Assembly: GCA_030653435.1 (NCBI GenBank) | Contig: JAURZI010000111.1 | Location: forward strand, 124,001 to 188,000 | Reading direction: 5' to 3' | Source of the DNA: Methylovulum sp. | GTDB lineage: Bacteria; Pseudomonadota; Gammaproteobacteria; Methylococcales; Methylomonadaceae | Length of the DNA stretch: 64,000 nucleotides | Part shown: positions 44,306 to 54,310 of the stretch, piece by piece | Layout: the number at the start of each line of letters is the position of its first letter | How positions within the stretch are numbered: the first letter of the stretch is position 1 | The notes under the pieces: generated by a model | The model's database searches: none | Seen by the model: the letters and a program-made list of their open reading frames with translations, nothing else | Told to the model about the DNA's origin: nothing | Translations under genes and position numbers: made by a program

Positions 44306-45404
44306 ATGCAAGAAATAAATCCGATCAAAAATAAAATAGCCGACCTTAAAAGCCGTGGCGACGCGCTTAGGAGGTATCTTTGACTTCGATGCCAAAAGCG
44401 AGCGCTTAGTTGAAGTATTGCGTGAGTTGGAAAATCCGAAAATATGGGATAACCCTGAACAGGCGCAAGCGCTAGGCAAAGAACGCGGACAACTGGAAAT
44501 CATCGTCAACACCATCCGTGAACTGGAGCAAGGGCTTACCGACGCCGAAGAATTATTGATGATGGCTGTTGAAGAAGCCGATGAAGAAACCATCGACATT
44601 GTGGTTGGCGATTTGGCGCATTTTGAGAAAAGAGTCGCAGACCTTGAGTTCAGGCGCATGTTTTCCGGTGAAATGGATGCCAGTAATGCCTTTTTGGACA
44701 TACAGGCCGGTTCCGGCGGCACCGAAGCTCAGGATTGGGCATCCATGATCGAGCGCATGTTTTTGCGCTGGGGGGAGCGCAAAGGCTTTAAAACCGAATT
44801 GATAGAAGAATCCGACGGCGATGTTGCGGGTATCAAAAGCGCGACGATACGCTTTGAAGGCGATTATGCGTTCGGTTGGCTGCGTACCGAAACCGGCGTA
44901 CACCGCTTGGTCAGAAAATCGCCGTTCGATTCCGGCAATCGCCGGCACACGTCATTTGCTTCGGTGTTTGTATCGCCGGAGATCGACGACGATATCGACA
45001 TAGATCTCAACCCTGCCGATATCCGCGTGGATGTCTATCGTGCCAGCGGAGCGGGCGGCCAGCATATCAATAAGACCGAATCCGCCGTGCGTATGACCCA
45101 TAATCCGACCGGCATCGTCGTGCAATGCCAAAGCGACCGCTCACAGCATAAAAACCGCGATACCGCGATGAAACAATTGAAAGCGAAATTATATGAGCTG
45201 GAAATGCGTAAACGCAGCGAAACCGCGCAAGCCTTGGAAGACACCAAATCCGATATAGGTTGGGGCAGTCAGATTCGCTCTTATGTGCTGGATCAATCAC
45301 GGATTAAGGATTTGCGTACCGGTGTGGAGACGGGTAATACCCAAGCAGTGCTGGATGGCGATTTGGATCCGTTTATTGAGGCGAGTTTGAAGAGTGGGTT
45401 GTAA
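44306..45404 (+). CDS. prfB: Peptide chain release factor 2, expressed by +1 programmed frameshift
   Basis: The first 25 codons run from ATG 44306 to TGA 44381, and the rest of RF2 continues in the +1 frame from 44382, giving about 366 residues. RF2 reads UGA and UAA. The recognition motif SPF ([14 protein letters not shown]), the GGQ loop ([12 protein letters not shown]) and the conserved helical N-terminal region are intact. The frame shift site (next entry) provides autoregulation: low RF2 stalls the ribosome at UGA and favours the shift. In many gammaproteobacteria prfB is followed directly by lysS; here an ATPase/DUF4276 pair and a PilZ gene intervene. Confidence 0.96.
44369..44384 (+). 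promoter_or_regulatory. Programmed +1 frameshift site of prfB
   Basis: Internal Shine-Dalgarno AGGAGG (44369-44374), one codon TAT, then slippery CTT followed by TGA C (44378-44384). The order and 3-base spacing match the classical RF2 shift AGGGGGTATCTTTGAC, with one base difference in the Shine-Dalgarno part that makes it closer to the anti-Shine-Dalgarno consensus. Confidence 0.97.
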
Positions 45405-45474
45405 AAGCGGCATTCGTTTGGTTTTTATTAAGAATTCGTTCACAGATTAATTATTGCCAGTTAATGTCACTATT

Positions 45475-46659
45475 ATGAAAATAGAAGCACTTCGTGTTAA
45501 AAACTTTAAAGCTTTTAAAGAGATTAAATTAACTAATCTACCTGCTATTTCTGTTTTTATCGGGGCAAACGGGACGGGTAAAACGACATTGTTTGATGTT
45601 TTCGGTTTTTTACGCGATGCCTTGCAGGATAATGTTCGCGTTGCTTTGCAAAAACGCGGCGGCTTTAAAGAGGTGATAACACGCGGTGAAACAGGTGCAA
45701 TTGAAATTGAAATTAAGTTTCGGGAATATGACGATAGGACGCATAGCCCTTTAGTCACTTATTCCTTGATTATTGAGTTGGATAATAACCAACCCGTAGT
45801 TAAGCGCGAAGTCCTTAAGTACAGGAGGGGCGCAAAAGGACAGCCTTGGCATTTTCTGGATTTTAAAAAAGGCTCAGGCATGGCGATAACCAATGAAAGC
45901 AGCTACGAAGATAAAGAGTCCAAAGAAACCAAAGAAGAACAAACCGTCGATTCGCCGGATATTCTGGCCTTAAAAGGCTTAGGTCAATTTCAACGTTTTA
46001 AAGCAGCGAATAGCTTCCGTAAGTTAATTGAAAGCTGGCATGTATCTGATTTTCATATTGGTGATGCGAGACCAAGTCAAGAAACGGGCTATGCCGAACA
46101 TCTTTCAACACGCGGCGAAAATATGGCGTTAGTCGCCCAGTTTATGTATGAGAATCATCGCCCAATCTTTAATGAAATTCTGGAAAAAATGGCCCAGAGA
46201 GTTCCGGGTGTTTCTAATGTGGAGGCGACTGATACCGAGGATGGACGAATTCTCCTAAGATTTCAGGACGGATCTTTTAAAGATCCTTTTATCGCCCGTT
46301 ATGTTTCAGACGGCACGATTAAAATGTTTGCTTATTTGCTATTGTTACATGACCCCAATCCGCATCCTTTATTGTGTGTAGAAGAACCGGAAAATCAACT
46401 GTATCCGAGTCTTTTTGGTGGCTTGGTAGAAGAATTTCGTGACTATGCAGACAAAGGCGGGCAAGTCATGATCTCCACGCACTCGCCCGATGTATTAAAT
46501 CATATCAAGCTCAGCGAGATTTTTTGTTTATCTAAAAAACAAGGTATTACTGTCATTGAAAGAGCGAGTGAAAATCCTTTGCTGGTTGATTTAATTAAAG
46601 AAGGTGATCTTCCAGGAGCCTTGTGGAAACAAGGATTATTTACAGGAATCAATCCTTAA
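45475..46659 (+). CDS. AAA-family (OLD/RecF-like) ATPase, candidate defence protein
   Basis: 394 residues from the ATG at 45475. An ABC/SMC-type ATPase: Walker A GANGTGKTT at residues 30-38, a signature-like VSDGTIKMFAYLLLL, Walker B LLCVEEPENQLYP near 299 and the switch STHSPDVLN. The middle part carries an insertion that is charged (EDKESKETKEEQ). It resembles AAA15/AAA21 ATPases that pair with TOPRIM or DUF4276/DUF4435 partners in phage-defence loci. Its stop overlaps the next start (TAATG), a strict two-gene unit. Base composition is visibly AT-richer than the neighbours, consistent with acquisition. Confidence 0.88.
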   Translation: MKIEALRVKNFKAFKEIKLTNLPAISVFIGANGTGKTTLFDVFGFLRDALQDNVRVALQKRGGFKEVITRGETGAIEIEIKFREYDDRTHSPLVTYSLIIELDNNQPVVKREVLKYRRGAKGQPWHFLDFKKGSGMAITNESSYEDKESKETKEEQTVDSPDILALKGLGQFQRFKAANSFRKLIESWHVSDFHIGDARPSQETGYAEHLSTRGENMALVAQFMYENHRPIFNEILEKMAQRVPGVSNVEATDTEDGRILLRFQDGSFKDPFIARYVSDGTIKMFAYLLLLHDPNPHPLLCVEEPENQLYPSLFGGLVEEFRDYADKGGQVMISTHSPDVLNHIKLSEIFCLSKKQGITVIERASENPLLVDLIKEGDLPGALWKQGLFTGINP

Positions 46660-47216
46660 TGAAAGAACTGGTTTTCTTGCTGGAAGAAGAGTCCATGAAA
46701 GCCTTACTTGATGTTCTATTGCCTCAAATTTTGCCAACTGACATCAGTTTTCTTTGCATTCCCCACGAAGGCAAACAAGACCTTGAAAAATCAATACCGC
46801 GCAAATTACGCGCTTGGAAAAAACCAAACACTGCTTTTGTTATCGTTCGTGATAAAGATGCAGCTGACTGCATTGAAGTTAAAAGACGCTTAGCCAATTT
46901 GTGTGAACAAGCAGGACGAGGCGATAGTCTGGTACGCATAGCCTGCCATGAATTGGAATCCTGGTTTTTAGGTGATTTAGCGGCTGTTGAACAAGCTTTC
47001 GGTATCAAAAAACTAGCAGCGCAACAACAAAAGAGCAAATATAAAGATCCAGATAAATTGCCGTATGCATCAGAAGAATTGGAAAAATTAGTCAAGGGCT
47101 ATCGTAAAACAAGTGGGGCTAAGAAGATTGCAGTTCACATGGCAATTCACCAAAACTATTCCCATAGCTTTAATTGTTTTATTAATGGCGTCAACATGTT
47201 GATTAAACCGGACTAG
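46659..47216 (+). CDS. DUF4276 family protein, probable TOPRIM-like effector
   Basis: 185 residues from the ATG at 46659 that overlaps the ATPase stop. The N-terminal LLEEESMKALL supplies acidic residues (Glu9-11), and FVIVRDKDAAD gives Asp65 and Asp67, an E...DxD layout like a TOPRIM metal site; HELESWFLGD and the C-terminal HMAIHQNYSHSFNCFINGV are DUF4276 hallmarks. Nuclease action is inferred from the fold-like pattern and from related two-gene systems (for example PARIS AriA-AriB, which pairs an ATPase with a DUF4435 TOPRIM protein). No experimental role is known to me for this exact pair. Confidence 0.82.
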   Translation: MKELVFLLEEESMKALLDVLLPQILPTDISFLCIPHEGKQDLEKSIPRKLRAWKKPNTAFVIVRDKDAADCIEVKRRLANLCEQAGRGDSLVRIACHELESWFLGDLAAVEQAFGIKKLAAQQQKSKYKDPDKLPYASEELEKLVKGYRKTSGAKKIAVHMAIHQNYSHSFNCFINGVNMLIKPD

Positions 47217-47327
47217 CCGTGCTTTTTGTTAGGTGATGTTTTAAATTCACTCTATAAAAACCATGACCATACTGTAGTTTTCATATTCGTACAGACGAGC
47301 AGATAAATCAACTTACAAACCAGGCTT

Positions 47328-47699
47328 ATGAAATTAAAAGAAAACACCGACAACCGCCATTTTCACCGCATTTTTTATAAAGCAGATGCACTATTAAGCC
47401 ATCAGGACAAAACATGGCCATGCGAGATAGTTGATGTGTCGTTAAAAGGCTGTCTGTTACGTTTTGAACAGCCTTGGCAAGAGGATGCCGAGCAGCTTTA
47501 CACCTTGGTGTTAACTTTATCAGAAGACACCCGGATAACGATGGAGCTGTCTGTTGCCCATGTTGTGGACAACACGGTAGGCTTTAAATGTGAGCATATT
47601 GAGCTTGAAAGCGCCTCGAATTTACGCCGGTTGGTGGAGCTTAATCTGGGCGACAGCGCTTTATTGGAGCGGGATTTGCTCGCGCTATGCGGGTTATGA
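47328..47699 (+). CDS. PilZ domain protein (c-di-GMP receptor)
   Basis: 123 residues, single PilZ domain. The c-di-GMP binding motifs are seen: Arg10 and Arg14 (NRHFHR, RxxxR) and DVSLKG at 36-41 (DxSxxG). Beyond the domain, a helical C-terminal part (SNLRRLVELNLGD) is typical of stand-alone PilZ proteins. It lies between the ATPase/DUF4276 pair and lysS, apparently with its own promoter, in a 111-base gap where none was identified. It could read c-di-GMP made by the cyclase at 16871-18151. Confidence 0.88.
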   Translation: MKLKENTDNRHFHRIFYKADALLSHQDKTWPCEIVDVSLKGCLLRFEQPWQEDAEQLYTLVLTLSEDTRITMELSVAHVVDNTVGFKCEHIELESASNLRRLVELNLGDSALLERDLLALCGL

Positions 47700-47814
47700 C
47701 GTTGCCCTGATTGTGCCCGAACAAACGGGCTTGCCCCTTTCAGGGAAGAGGCCGGGCAGCCTTTTTATCTTGCTTACGCATGAACCATTTTCACTTTTTA
47801 ACCATTAGCACACC

Positions 47815-49311
47815 ATGTCAGACTTACACCAAGACGAACAAGAACAAATCAAGCAACGCCGCAGCAAGCTTAGTGAACTGCGCGAACATAGCATCGCATT
47901 TCCCACCGATTTTCGCCGTGATTGTGTAGCAGGCGAATTGCTGGCGGAATATGGTGAAAAGTCTAAAGATGTATTGGAAGCCGAACCGTTACGGGTCAAG
48001 CTGGCCGGGCGTATCATGACCCGGCGCGTGATGGGCAAAGCCAGTTTTTGCCATATCCAGGATATGTCCGGCAAAATCCAGTTGTATGTAACCCGCGATG
48101 CGTTGCCGGAAGGGCTGTATAACGAGCAGTTTAAAAAATGGGATATCGGTGACATCATCGGGGCTGAAGGCGTGCTGTTTAAAACGCAGACCGATGAATT
48201 GAGTGTCAAGGTCGATAGCATCCGTCTGTTGACCAAAGCGCTACGCCCCTTGCCGGAAAAATTCCACGGCATTGCCGATCAGGAAATCAAATACAGACAA
48301 CGTTATCTGGATTTGATTATGAGTCAGGAGTCACGCAACACTTTTTTGATACGCTCAAAAATCGTCGCTTATATTCGCCAGTTTTTAATCGAGCGCCAAT
48401 TCCTGGAAGTAGAAACGCCGATGATGCAGGTGATACCGGGCGGGGCTACGGCACGGCCTTTTACCACACACCATAACGCGCTGGACATGGACATGTTTTT
48501 GCGTATCGCCCCGGAGCTGTATTTAAAACGTCTGGTGGTCGGAGGTTTTGAACGGGTGTTCGAAATCAACCGGAATTTCCGTAACGAAGGCTTATCGACC
48601 CGCCATAACCCGGAATTCACCATGCTGGAGTTTTATCAGGCCTATGCCGAATATCATGACTTGATGGACTTGACCGAGGCGATGTTGCGCGGTATTGCCG
48701 AAGAAGTCGTCGGCCAGACCGTAATCAGTTATCAAGGGGAACAATACGATTTCGGCAAACCGTTTGAGCGTATGACGGTGGTCGAATCGATTTTGCATTT
48801 CAACCCTGAATTGACGGCAGCAGACCTGGCTACGCGTACAGCGGCGGTCAAAGTTGCCGAAAACCTGCGACTTCCGGTCAAGGACGGTTACGGTCTCGGC
48901 AAGATTCAGATCGAAATCTTTGAAAAAACCGTCGAAAGCCGCTTGATGCAGCCGACCTTTATTACTGCTTATCCGGTGGAAGTGTCGCCGTTGGCGCGGC
49001 GCAACGATAAAGACTCGCATGTCACCGACCGTTTTGAATTCTTCGTCGGCGGGCGCGAAATCGCCAATGGCTTCACCGAATTGAATGATGCCGAAGATCA
49101 GGCGGCACGTTTCCAGAAACAGGTCGAAGAAAAAGAAGCCGGTGATGATGAAGCCATGCACTTTGATGCCGATTACATCACCGCGCTGGAACATGGCATG
49201 CCGCCGACAGCAGGCGAGGGTATCGGTATTGACCGCTTGGTGATGCTGTTTACCGATGCGCCGTCAATTCGCGATGTTTTATTATTTCCACACATGCGGC
49301 CCAAGCAGTAA
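47815..49311 (+). CDS. lysS: Lysyl-tRNA synthetase, class II
   Basis: 498 residues. N-terminal OB-fold anticodon-binding domain ([23 protein letters not shown]), then the class II core with motif 1 around [15 protein letters not shown], motif 2 [20 protein letters not shown] and motif 3 [15 protein letters not shown]. No anomaly. A perfect 8-base hairpin follows at 49378. Confidence 0.97.
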   Translation: MSDLHQDEQEQIKQRRSKLSELREHSIAFPTDFRRDCVAGELLAEYGEKSKDVLEAEPLRVKLAGRIMTRRVMGKASFCHIQDMSGKIQLYVTRDALPEGLYNEQFKKWDIGDIIGAEGVLFKTQTDELSVKVDSIRLLTKALRPLPEKFHGIADQEIKYRQRYLDLIMSQESRNTFLIRSKIVAYIRQFLIERQFLEVETPMMQVIPGGATARPFTTHHNALDMDMFLRIAPELYLKRLVVGGFERVFEINRNFRNEGLSTRHNPEFTMLEFYQAYAEYHDLMDLTEAMLRGIAEEVVGQTVISYQGEQYDFGKPFERMTVVESILHFNPELTAADLATRTAAVKVAENLRLPVKDGYGLGKIQIEIFEKTVESRLMQPTFITAYPVEVSPLARRNDKDSHVTDRFEFFVGGREIANGFTELNDAEDQAARFQKQVEEKEAGDDEAMHFDADYITALEHGMPPTAGEGIGIDRLVMLFTDAPSIRDVLLFPHMRPKQ

Positions 49312-49377
49312 TGTATTGACACCGCCATTGCTTGCGCCCGGCGATAATTCGGGTAAACCGGCTGTACTCTTTCGACC

Positions 49378-49399
49378 ATCCCCGATAGCGTTCGGGGAT
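49378..49399. terminator. Hairpin between lysS and ftsH
   Basis: ATCCCCGA and TCGGGGAT enclose the loop TAGCGT. It is 66 bases after the lysS stop and 35 bases before the ftsH start. No U tract follows, so it is either a weak terminator or part of the ftsH leader. Confidence 0.5.
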
Positions 49400-49433
49400 A
49401 ATCAGTTACCATTGATATGAGAGGCATGACATT

Positions 49434-51377
49434 ATGGATAAGCAAAAAAACGCGGTTATTCAGTACATGGCTACAATAATAAGCGCTCTTTTCACGCATC
49501 TGAAACAGGCGCTGACGGCGGCTTACGGATATTTCCTGAAGCAAAAACCGGCGCTTGAACTCAATAAACCCCAAGATAACAACACCAGACTCTGGCGGAT
49601 CGCGTTATTTGTGCTGCTGCTAGTCGTCATCTTGTCGCTATTCAGCACAATGCGCGATATGCAGCGCGATGAAATTCCCTATAGCCAGTTCCTTAAAGCC
49701 GTCAAGTCTGCGAAAGTTGAGCAGGCCGTTGTCACGGAGCGTTATATTAGCGGTACCTTAAAATCTGAAACAGGTGATGGACAGGGCCGACATTTTATGA
49801 CAGTGCCGCTATGGCAACATGACCTTGCCGAGATGCTGCAAGAAAACAAAGTTGAATATGTCGTCAGAAGCGGGGAAAGCTGGCTAACCACCTTGTTGTT
49901 CAGCTGGGTTATCCCTATCCTGATTTTTGTGGCGATCTGGTCCTGGCTTATCCGCCGCACAGCCGGTATGCAACGCGGTTTTTTGAACTTGGGCAATAAG
50001 GCCCATATCCATCCGGATTCCCTGCCCAAGATCACTTTTGATGATGTAGCCGGTGCCGATAGTGCCAAACAGGAACTCAAGGAATCCATAGACTTTTTAA
50101 AAGCCCCGGAAAAAATCCAGAAATTGGGCGGGCATATGCCGAAAGGCGTGTTGTTGGTGGGCCCGCCCGGAACCGGTAAAACCTTGTTGGCACGCGCCGT
50201 CGCCGGTGAAGCCGGAGTACCGTTCTTTAATATCAGCGGTTCCGAATTTATTGAGCTTTTTGTTGGCGTCGGCGCGGCGCGGGTGCGCGAACTTTTTGAA
50301 CAGGCGCGCAATAAAGCCCCTTGTATCATTTTTATAGATGAACTGGATGCCATCGGCCGTTCTCGCGGCGGGCCGGTTATGATGGGCGGGCACGATGAGC
50401 GCGAACAAACCTTGAACCAGTTGCTGACTGAAATGGACGGATTTGACACGTCGGTCGGCGTGGTTGTCATGGCGGCGACCAACCGGCCTGAAATTCTCGA
50501 TAAGGCTTTGCTGAGAGCAGGTCGTTTTGACCGTCAGATTATTGTCGATAAACCGGACTTGCAGGATCGCATCGAGATTCTCAAATTGCACACCAAACCG
50601 ATGACCTTGGCGGACAATATCGATATAGCCGTTGTCGCCCGCCGCACACCGGGGCTGGTTGGCGCCGATCTTGCCAATATCGCCAATGAGGCGGCGATTA
50701 TAGCGACCCGCTTAAGCCACAATAAAATAGACATGGATGATTTTGAAGCGGCGATAGATCGGATATTGGCGGGCCCGGAAAAGAAAAACCGCGCATTAAA
50801 CCCCGAAGAAAAGCGCAGGGTTGCTTACCATGAGGCTGGTCACGCATTGGTTGCCGAGCATGTGCCGACCGGCCAGCCGGTGCATAAGATTTCTATCATT
50901 CCGCGCGGCGTGTCGACATTGGGCTTTACCTTGCAATTGCCGGTTGAAGAAAAGTTTTTATCGACGGAATATGAGCTGAAAGACCAGATAGCTATTTTAC
51001 TGGGGGGACGTGTTGCGGAAGACATGGCGTTGGGCAGTGTTTCAACCGGAGCACAGAATGATCTGGAAAAAGCCAGTGAAATTGCCCGCAATATGGTGTG
51101 CGTTCTGGGCATGAGCAAAAAAATGGGCGCCTTGACTTACGGTAAACGCCAACAGCTACAGTTTCTTGAAACCGAAGGGTCTGAATATCGTAATTATAGC
51201 GATACCACAGCCCGTCTTATTGATACTGAAGTCATGGCATTAATTGAAGAAGGCGAGACGCGCGCTCGTGACATTATTGCCGCGAACCGTCCGGAGCTGG
51301 AAAAACTGGCGCAAGTGCTTCAGGAAAAAGAAGTGCTTAGCCGGGATGAAATGGTGGCGTTATTTGCGGGCGAATAG
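49434..51377 (+). CDS. ftsH: ATP-dependent zinc metalloprotease FtsH, variant with long cytosolic N-terminus
   Basis: 647 residues. About 52 residues precede the first transmembrane helix ([18 protein letters not shown]), whereas classical FtsH begins with that helix; a periplasmic domain and second helix ([15 protein letters not shown]) follow. AAA module: Walker A GPPGTGKT at 243-250, Walker [15 protein letters not shown] region [18 protein letters not shown]. Zinc site HEAGH at 466-470. It degrades membrane and regulatory proteins. Placement with hsp20 and lon, and the N-terminal extension, suggest a second, stress-dedicated FtsH; the primary copy would be elsewhere. The stop codon lies inside a REP-like palindrome. 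Confidence 0.93.
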   Translation: MDKQKNAVIQYMATIISALFTHLKQALTAAYGYFLKQKPALELNKPQDNNTRLWRIALFVLLLVVILSLFSTMRDMQRDEIPYSQFLKAVKSAKVEQAVVTERYISGTLKSETGDGQGRHFMTVPLWQHDLAEMLQENKVEYVVRSGESWLTTLLFSWVIPILIFVAIWSWLIRRTAGMQRGFLNLGNKAHIHPDSLPKITFDDVAGADSAKQELKESIDFLKAPEKIQKLGGHMPKGVLLVGPPGTGKTLLARAVAGEAGVPFFNISGSEFIELFVGVGAARVRELFEQARNKAPCIIFIDELDAIGRSRGGPVMMGGHDEREQTLNQLLTEMDGFDTSVGVVVMAATNRPEILDKALLRAGRFDRQIIVDKPDLQDRIEILKLHTKPMTLADNIDIAVVARRTPGLVGADLANIANEAAIIATRLSHNKIDMDDFEAAIDRILAGPEKKNRALNPEEKRRVAYHEAGHALVAEHVPTGQPVHKISIIPRGVSTLGFTLQLPVEEKFLSTEYELKDQIAILLGGRVAEDMALGSVSTGAQNDLEKASEIARNMVCVLGMSKKMGALTYGKRQQLQFLETEGSEYRNYSDTTARLIDTEVMALIEEGETRARDIIAANRPELEKLAQVLQEKEVLSRDEMVALFAGE

Positions 51378-51444
51378 GGCGCGCCGCATGCACCTTTCTG
51401 GATGCTTAATTTTTAACTCTTTCTGGCGTGCGCGGCACGCCTAC
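51375..51444. repeat. REP-like imperfect palindrome overlapping the ftsH stop codon
   Basis: TAGGGCGCGCCGCATGCACC and, 30 bases later, GGCGTGCGCGGCACGCCTA form imperfect inverted arms related to the core of the MITE family. The first TAG is the ftsH stop. Confidence 0.65.
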
Positions 51445-51461
51445 AGCCACTTTGGAGCGCT

Positions 51462-51869
51462 ATGCCATCACGAGATCTTGAATCCTGGATGTGGGCGGAA
51501 GCCTGTGAAATGATAGATCGGGCCGACCGCCTGCATCGGCAGTTTTTCAGACCGGCTGTGCTATATGCCAGGCGACCGGCCTGGGAACCCCCTGTCGATG
51601 TATACGAAACCCAGGAGGACTACAAAATCATGGTCGCACTGCCCGGCGTTGCGCCTGAGCATATCAGCGTGATACTTGACGGCCCCTGTCTCATCATCGG
51701 CGGGCGGCGTCATTTGCCGGTTAGCCCAGATATAGCAATACGGCGTTTGGAAATTCCCTACGGGCGCTTTGAACGGAGTATCGAACTGCCGGCCGGAAGG
51801 TTTGAAATGGGTAGCCGTGAATTTGTGGACGGTTGTTTATTGATCACGTTGCGGAAAAGGGGAGCTTGA
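51462..51869 (+). CDS. Small heat shock protein, Hsp20/alpha-crystallin family
   Basis: 135 residues with an alpha-crystallin domain: PPVDVYETQEDYKIMVALPGV, IIGGRRHLP, and the final SREFVDGCLLITLRKR (G/D-x-L-x-I/L-x-L pattern). A short N-terminal arm (about 45 residues) precedes it. It holds unfolding proteins for refolding or proteolysis. The stop overlaps the lon start (TGATG), so chaperone and protease are translationally coupled. Confidence 0.92.
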   Translation: MPSRDLESWMWAEACEMIDRADRLHRQFFRPAVLYARRPAWEPPVDVYETQEDYKIMVALPGVAPEHISVILDGPCLIIGGRRHLPVSPDIAIRRLEIPYGRFERSIELPAGRFEMGSREFVDGCLLITLRKRGA

Positions 51870-54280
51870 TGCACATCAATGATATTAAAAAGCTGCTACC
51901 CGGATTTAGCGCGGACGCTACTGCTGAACCCATATCGGAGATTACGCAGGATACGCCGCCATCCTTCCCGCAGTTGCCGGATGACGCGCTGATTATTGTG
52001 CCAATGCGTGGCATCGTGCTGTTTCCGCAGATTGTTTTGCCGCTGGTCATCGGGCGCAACTCTTCCGTTATGGCCGTGCAGCAGGCGGTTCGCTCCGAGC
52101 AGCAGATTGGCCTGATTATGCAGCGGCATGATAGGGATAAAGAAGCGGAACCCGATGATCTGCATACGGTTGGCACGTCTGCCGATATATTGCGCTATAT
52201 TACCACCCCTGACGGTAGCCATCATATGGTTTGCCAAGGTGTGCGGCGCTTTCGCCTGAAGGCGTTTTTGCCCGGTTACCCTTTTCTGGTTGCCAGCGTG
52301 GAATACTATGAAGAGGCTGAGGTCGTCTCCAGGGATATTGATGCGCGGCTGATAACACTCAAGCAAAAAGCGCTAGAGGTGCTGGGTTTGACTCGTCAGG
52401 CGCCGGTAGAGCTGGTGGCGGCCGTACAATCGGTAGCGTCACCGGCAATGTTGGCAGATTTGATAGGTAGCTATCTGGTAGCCAAAGCCGATGACAAACA
52501 ACAAATATTGGCTTTGTTTGATATTCAGCAGCGTCTGGATAAAGTGCTGGAATTGCTCAATTACCGTATTGAAGTGTTAAAACTGTCTAACCAGATTAAT
52601 GAACAGACCCAGGAAACGATGGGGCAGCGGCAACGAGAGTTTGTGTTGCGTGAGCAAATGAAGGCCATCCAGAAAGAATTGGGCGAGGGCGAAGAAAACT
52701 CAGCCGAAATTGACGATATCAGCAAGGCCATAAGCGCCGCTAATATGCCTGAGGAAGTGGAAAAGCAGGCCCGTAAAGAACTGGGCCGCTTACAGCACAT
52801 GTCTGATGCCAGCGGCGAATATTCAATGGTACGTAGCTACCTTGACTGGCTGACTGAATTGCCGTGGGCTAAAGCGAGTGCCGGTGTAATCGACATTGCC
52901 AAGGCCAGGGATATCCTCAACGAAGACCATTACGGTCTGGATAAAATCAAGCAGCGCATTCTGGAGTTCCTGGCGGTACGCAAGTTGAACCCGAACGGCA
53001 AAAGCCCGATCCTTTGTTTCGTCGGCCCGCCAGGTGTAGGCAAAACGTCACTGGGACGTAGCATCGCCCGTGCGGCCGGGCGTGAATTTGTACGCGCCAG
53101 TTTGGGCGGCGTGCATGATGAAGCCGAGATTCGGGGGCATCGGCGTACCTACATTGGTGCGCTGCCGGGTAATATCATCCAATCCATACGCAAGGCCGGC
53201 ACCAATAATCCCGTGTTTATGCTCGATGAAATGGACAAACTGGGGGCGGGGTTTCAGGGCGACCCGTCATCGGCGTTGCTGGAAGTGCTGGATCCGGAGC
53301 AGAACTTCTCTTTCCGTGACAATTATCTCGGTGTCGCCTTCGACTTGAGCCATATCATGTTTATAGGTACCGCCAATGTGCTGGATAATATCCCGATACC
53401 GTTGCGCGACCGTATGGAAGTGATCGAATTGACGGGCTACACGCTGGATGAAAAAGCCCAGATTGCCAGGCGTTATCTGGTGGGCAGGCAACTGGAAGCC
53501 AATGGCCTGACGCCTGAGCAATGCGCAATTACCGACCAGGCGATACAAAGCATTATCCAGGACTATACCCGCGAAGCCGGGTGCCGGAATCTGGAACGGG
53601 AAATAGGTTCCGTATTCCGTCGTGTAGCGATGCGTATAGCTGAAGGGCAAGTCGCCAGAGAAGAGATCGACGCTGACGCCATCCCTACGATACTGGGACC
53701 TAAAAAATTTGATAGCGAAGTCGCGATGCGTACCAGCGAACCGGGCGTTGCGACAGGTCTGGCCTGGACGCCGGTGGGCGGCGATATTTTGTTTATCGAG
53801 GCCACCAAAGTTCCGGGCAACGGCAAACTGATTCTGACCGGTCAGCTCGGCGATGTCATGAAGGAAAGCGCGCAGGCGGCATTGAGTCTGGTGAAATCGC
53901 ATGCCGTTGCGCTAGGTTTAAACCAGGATATATTTGAAAAAAGCGATATTCATGTGCATGTGCCGGCCGGCGCTATCCCTAAAGACGGCCCCAGCGCCGG
54001 CGTAGCGATGTTTACGGCGCTTTATTCGGCATTTTCCGGACGCGTTGTGCAAAGCGATGTCGCGATGACCGGGGAAATAAGTTTGCGAGGTTTGGTGTTA
54101 CCGGTTGGCGGCATCAAGGAAAAAGTGATTGCCGCCGCCCGGGCCGGGATAAAAACCGTGTTGCTGCCGGCGCGTAACCGGCGTGATTTTGAAGAAATAC
54201 CGGAAGCAGTCAGAAACCAACTGACGTTTGTCTGGCTGGAAAAAGTCGATGAGGTTTTAAAACTTGCCATCGAACAGTGA
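51869..54280 (+). CDS. lon: ATP-dependent protease Lon
   Basis: 803 residues from the ATG at 51869, preceded by AAGGGGAGC. LON substrate-recognition domain (LPDDALIIVPMRGIVLFPQ), coiled coil, AAA+ with Walker A GPPGVGKT starting at residue 386 and Walker B PVFMLDEMDK, and a protease domain with catalytic Ser at about 709 (KDGPSAGVAMF) and Lys about 752 (VGGIKEKVIAA). A 50-residue N-terminal extension precedes the LON domain. Its tight coupling to Hsp20 marks it as possibly a second Lon for stress; a housekeeping lon usually follows clpX. Confidence 0.94.
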   Translation: MHINDIKKLLPGFSADATAEPISEITQDTPPSFPQLPDDALIIVPMRGIVLFPQIVLPLVIGRNSSVMAVQQAVRSEQQIGLIMQRHDRDKEAEPDDLHTVGTSADILRYITTPDGSHHMVCQGVRRFRLKAFLPGYPFLVASVEYYEEAEVVSRDIDARLITLKQKALEVLGLTRQAPVELVAAVQSVASPAMLADLIGSYLVAKADDKQQILALFDIQQRLDKVLELLNYRIEVLKLSNQINEQTQETMGQRQREFVLREQMKAIQKELGEGEENSAEIDDISKAISAANMPEEVEKQARKELGRLQHMSDASGEYSMVRSYLDWLTELPWAKASAGVIDIAKARDILNEDHYGLDKIKQRILEFLAVRKLNPNGKSPILCFVGPPGVGKTSLGRSIARAAGREFVRASLGGVHDEAEIRGHRRTYIGALPGNIIQSIRKAGTNNPVFMLDEMDKLGAGFQGDPSSALLEVLDPEQNFSFRDNYLGVAFDLSHIMFIGTANVLDNIPIPLRDRMEVIELTGYTLDEKAQIARRYLVGRQLEANGLTPEQCAITDQAIQSIIQDYTREAGCRNLEREIGSVFRRVAMRIAEGQVAREEIDADAIPTILGPKKFDSEVAMRTSEPGVATGLAWTPVGGDILFIEATKVPGNGKLILTGQLGDVMKESAQAALSLVKSHAVALGLNQDIFEKSDIHVHVPAGAIPKDGPSAGVAMFTALYSAFSGRVVQSDVAMTGEISLRGLVLPVGGIKEKVIAAARAGIKTVLLPARNRRDFEEIPEAVRNQLTFVWLEKVDEVLKLAIEQ

Positions 54281-54302
54281 ACGGGTAGCTATAGCCCCGT
54301 TC
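54279..54302. terminator. Short hairpin between convergent lon and hps-phi
   Basis: GAACGGG (54279-54285) and CCCGTTC (54296-54302) are perfect complements and share the 30-base convergent gap with the stops. U tracts are weak, so the assignment rests mainly on position. Confidence 0.55.
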
Positions 54303-54310
54303 TGTTGCCG

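Noticed and set aside
44355-44381. Conventional start for prfB at a GTG at 44355
   Set aside because: The frame upstream of the shift site is not RF2; the ATG at 44306 with the +1 shift at 44378-44384 restores the normal RF2 N-terminus.
48592-49194. Minus-strand frame of 200 codons opposite lysS
   Set aside because: Antisense shadow of the conserved class II synthetase core.
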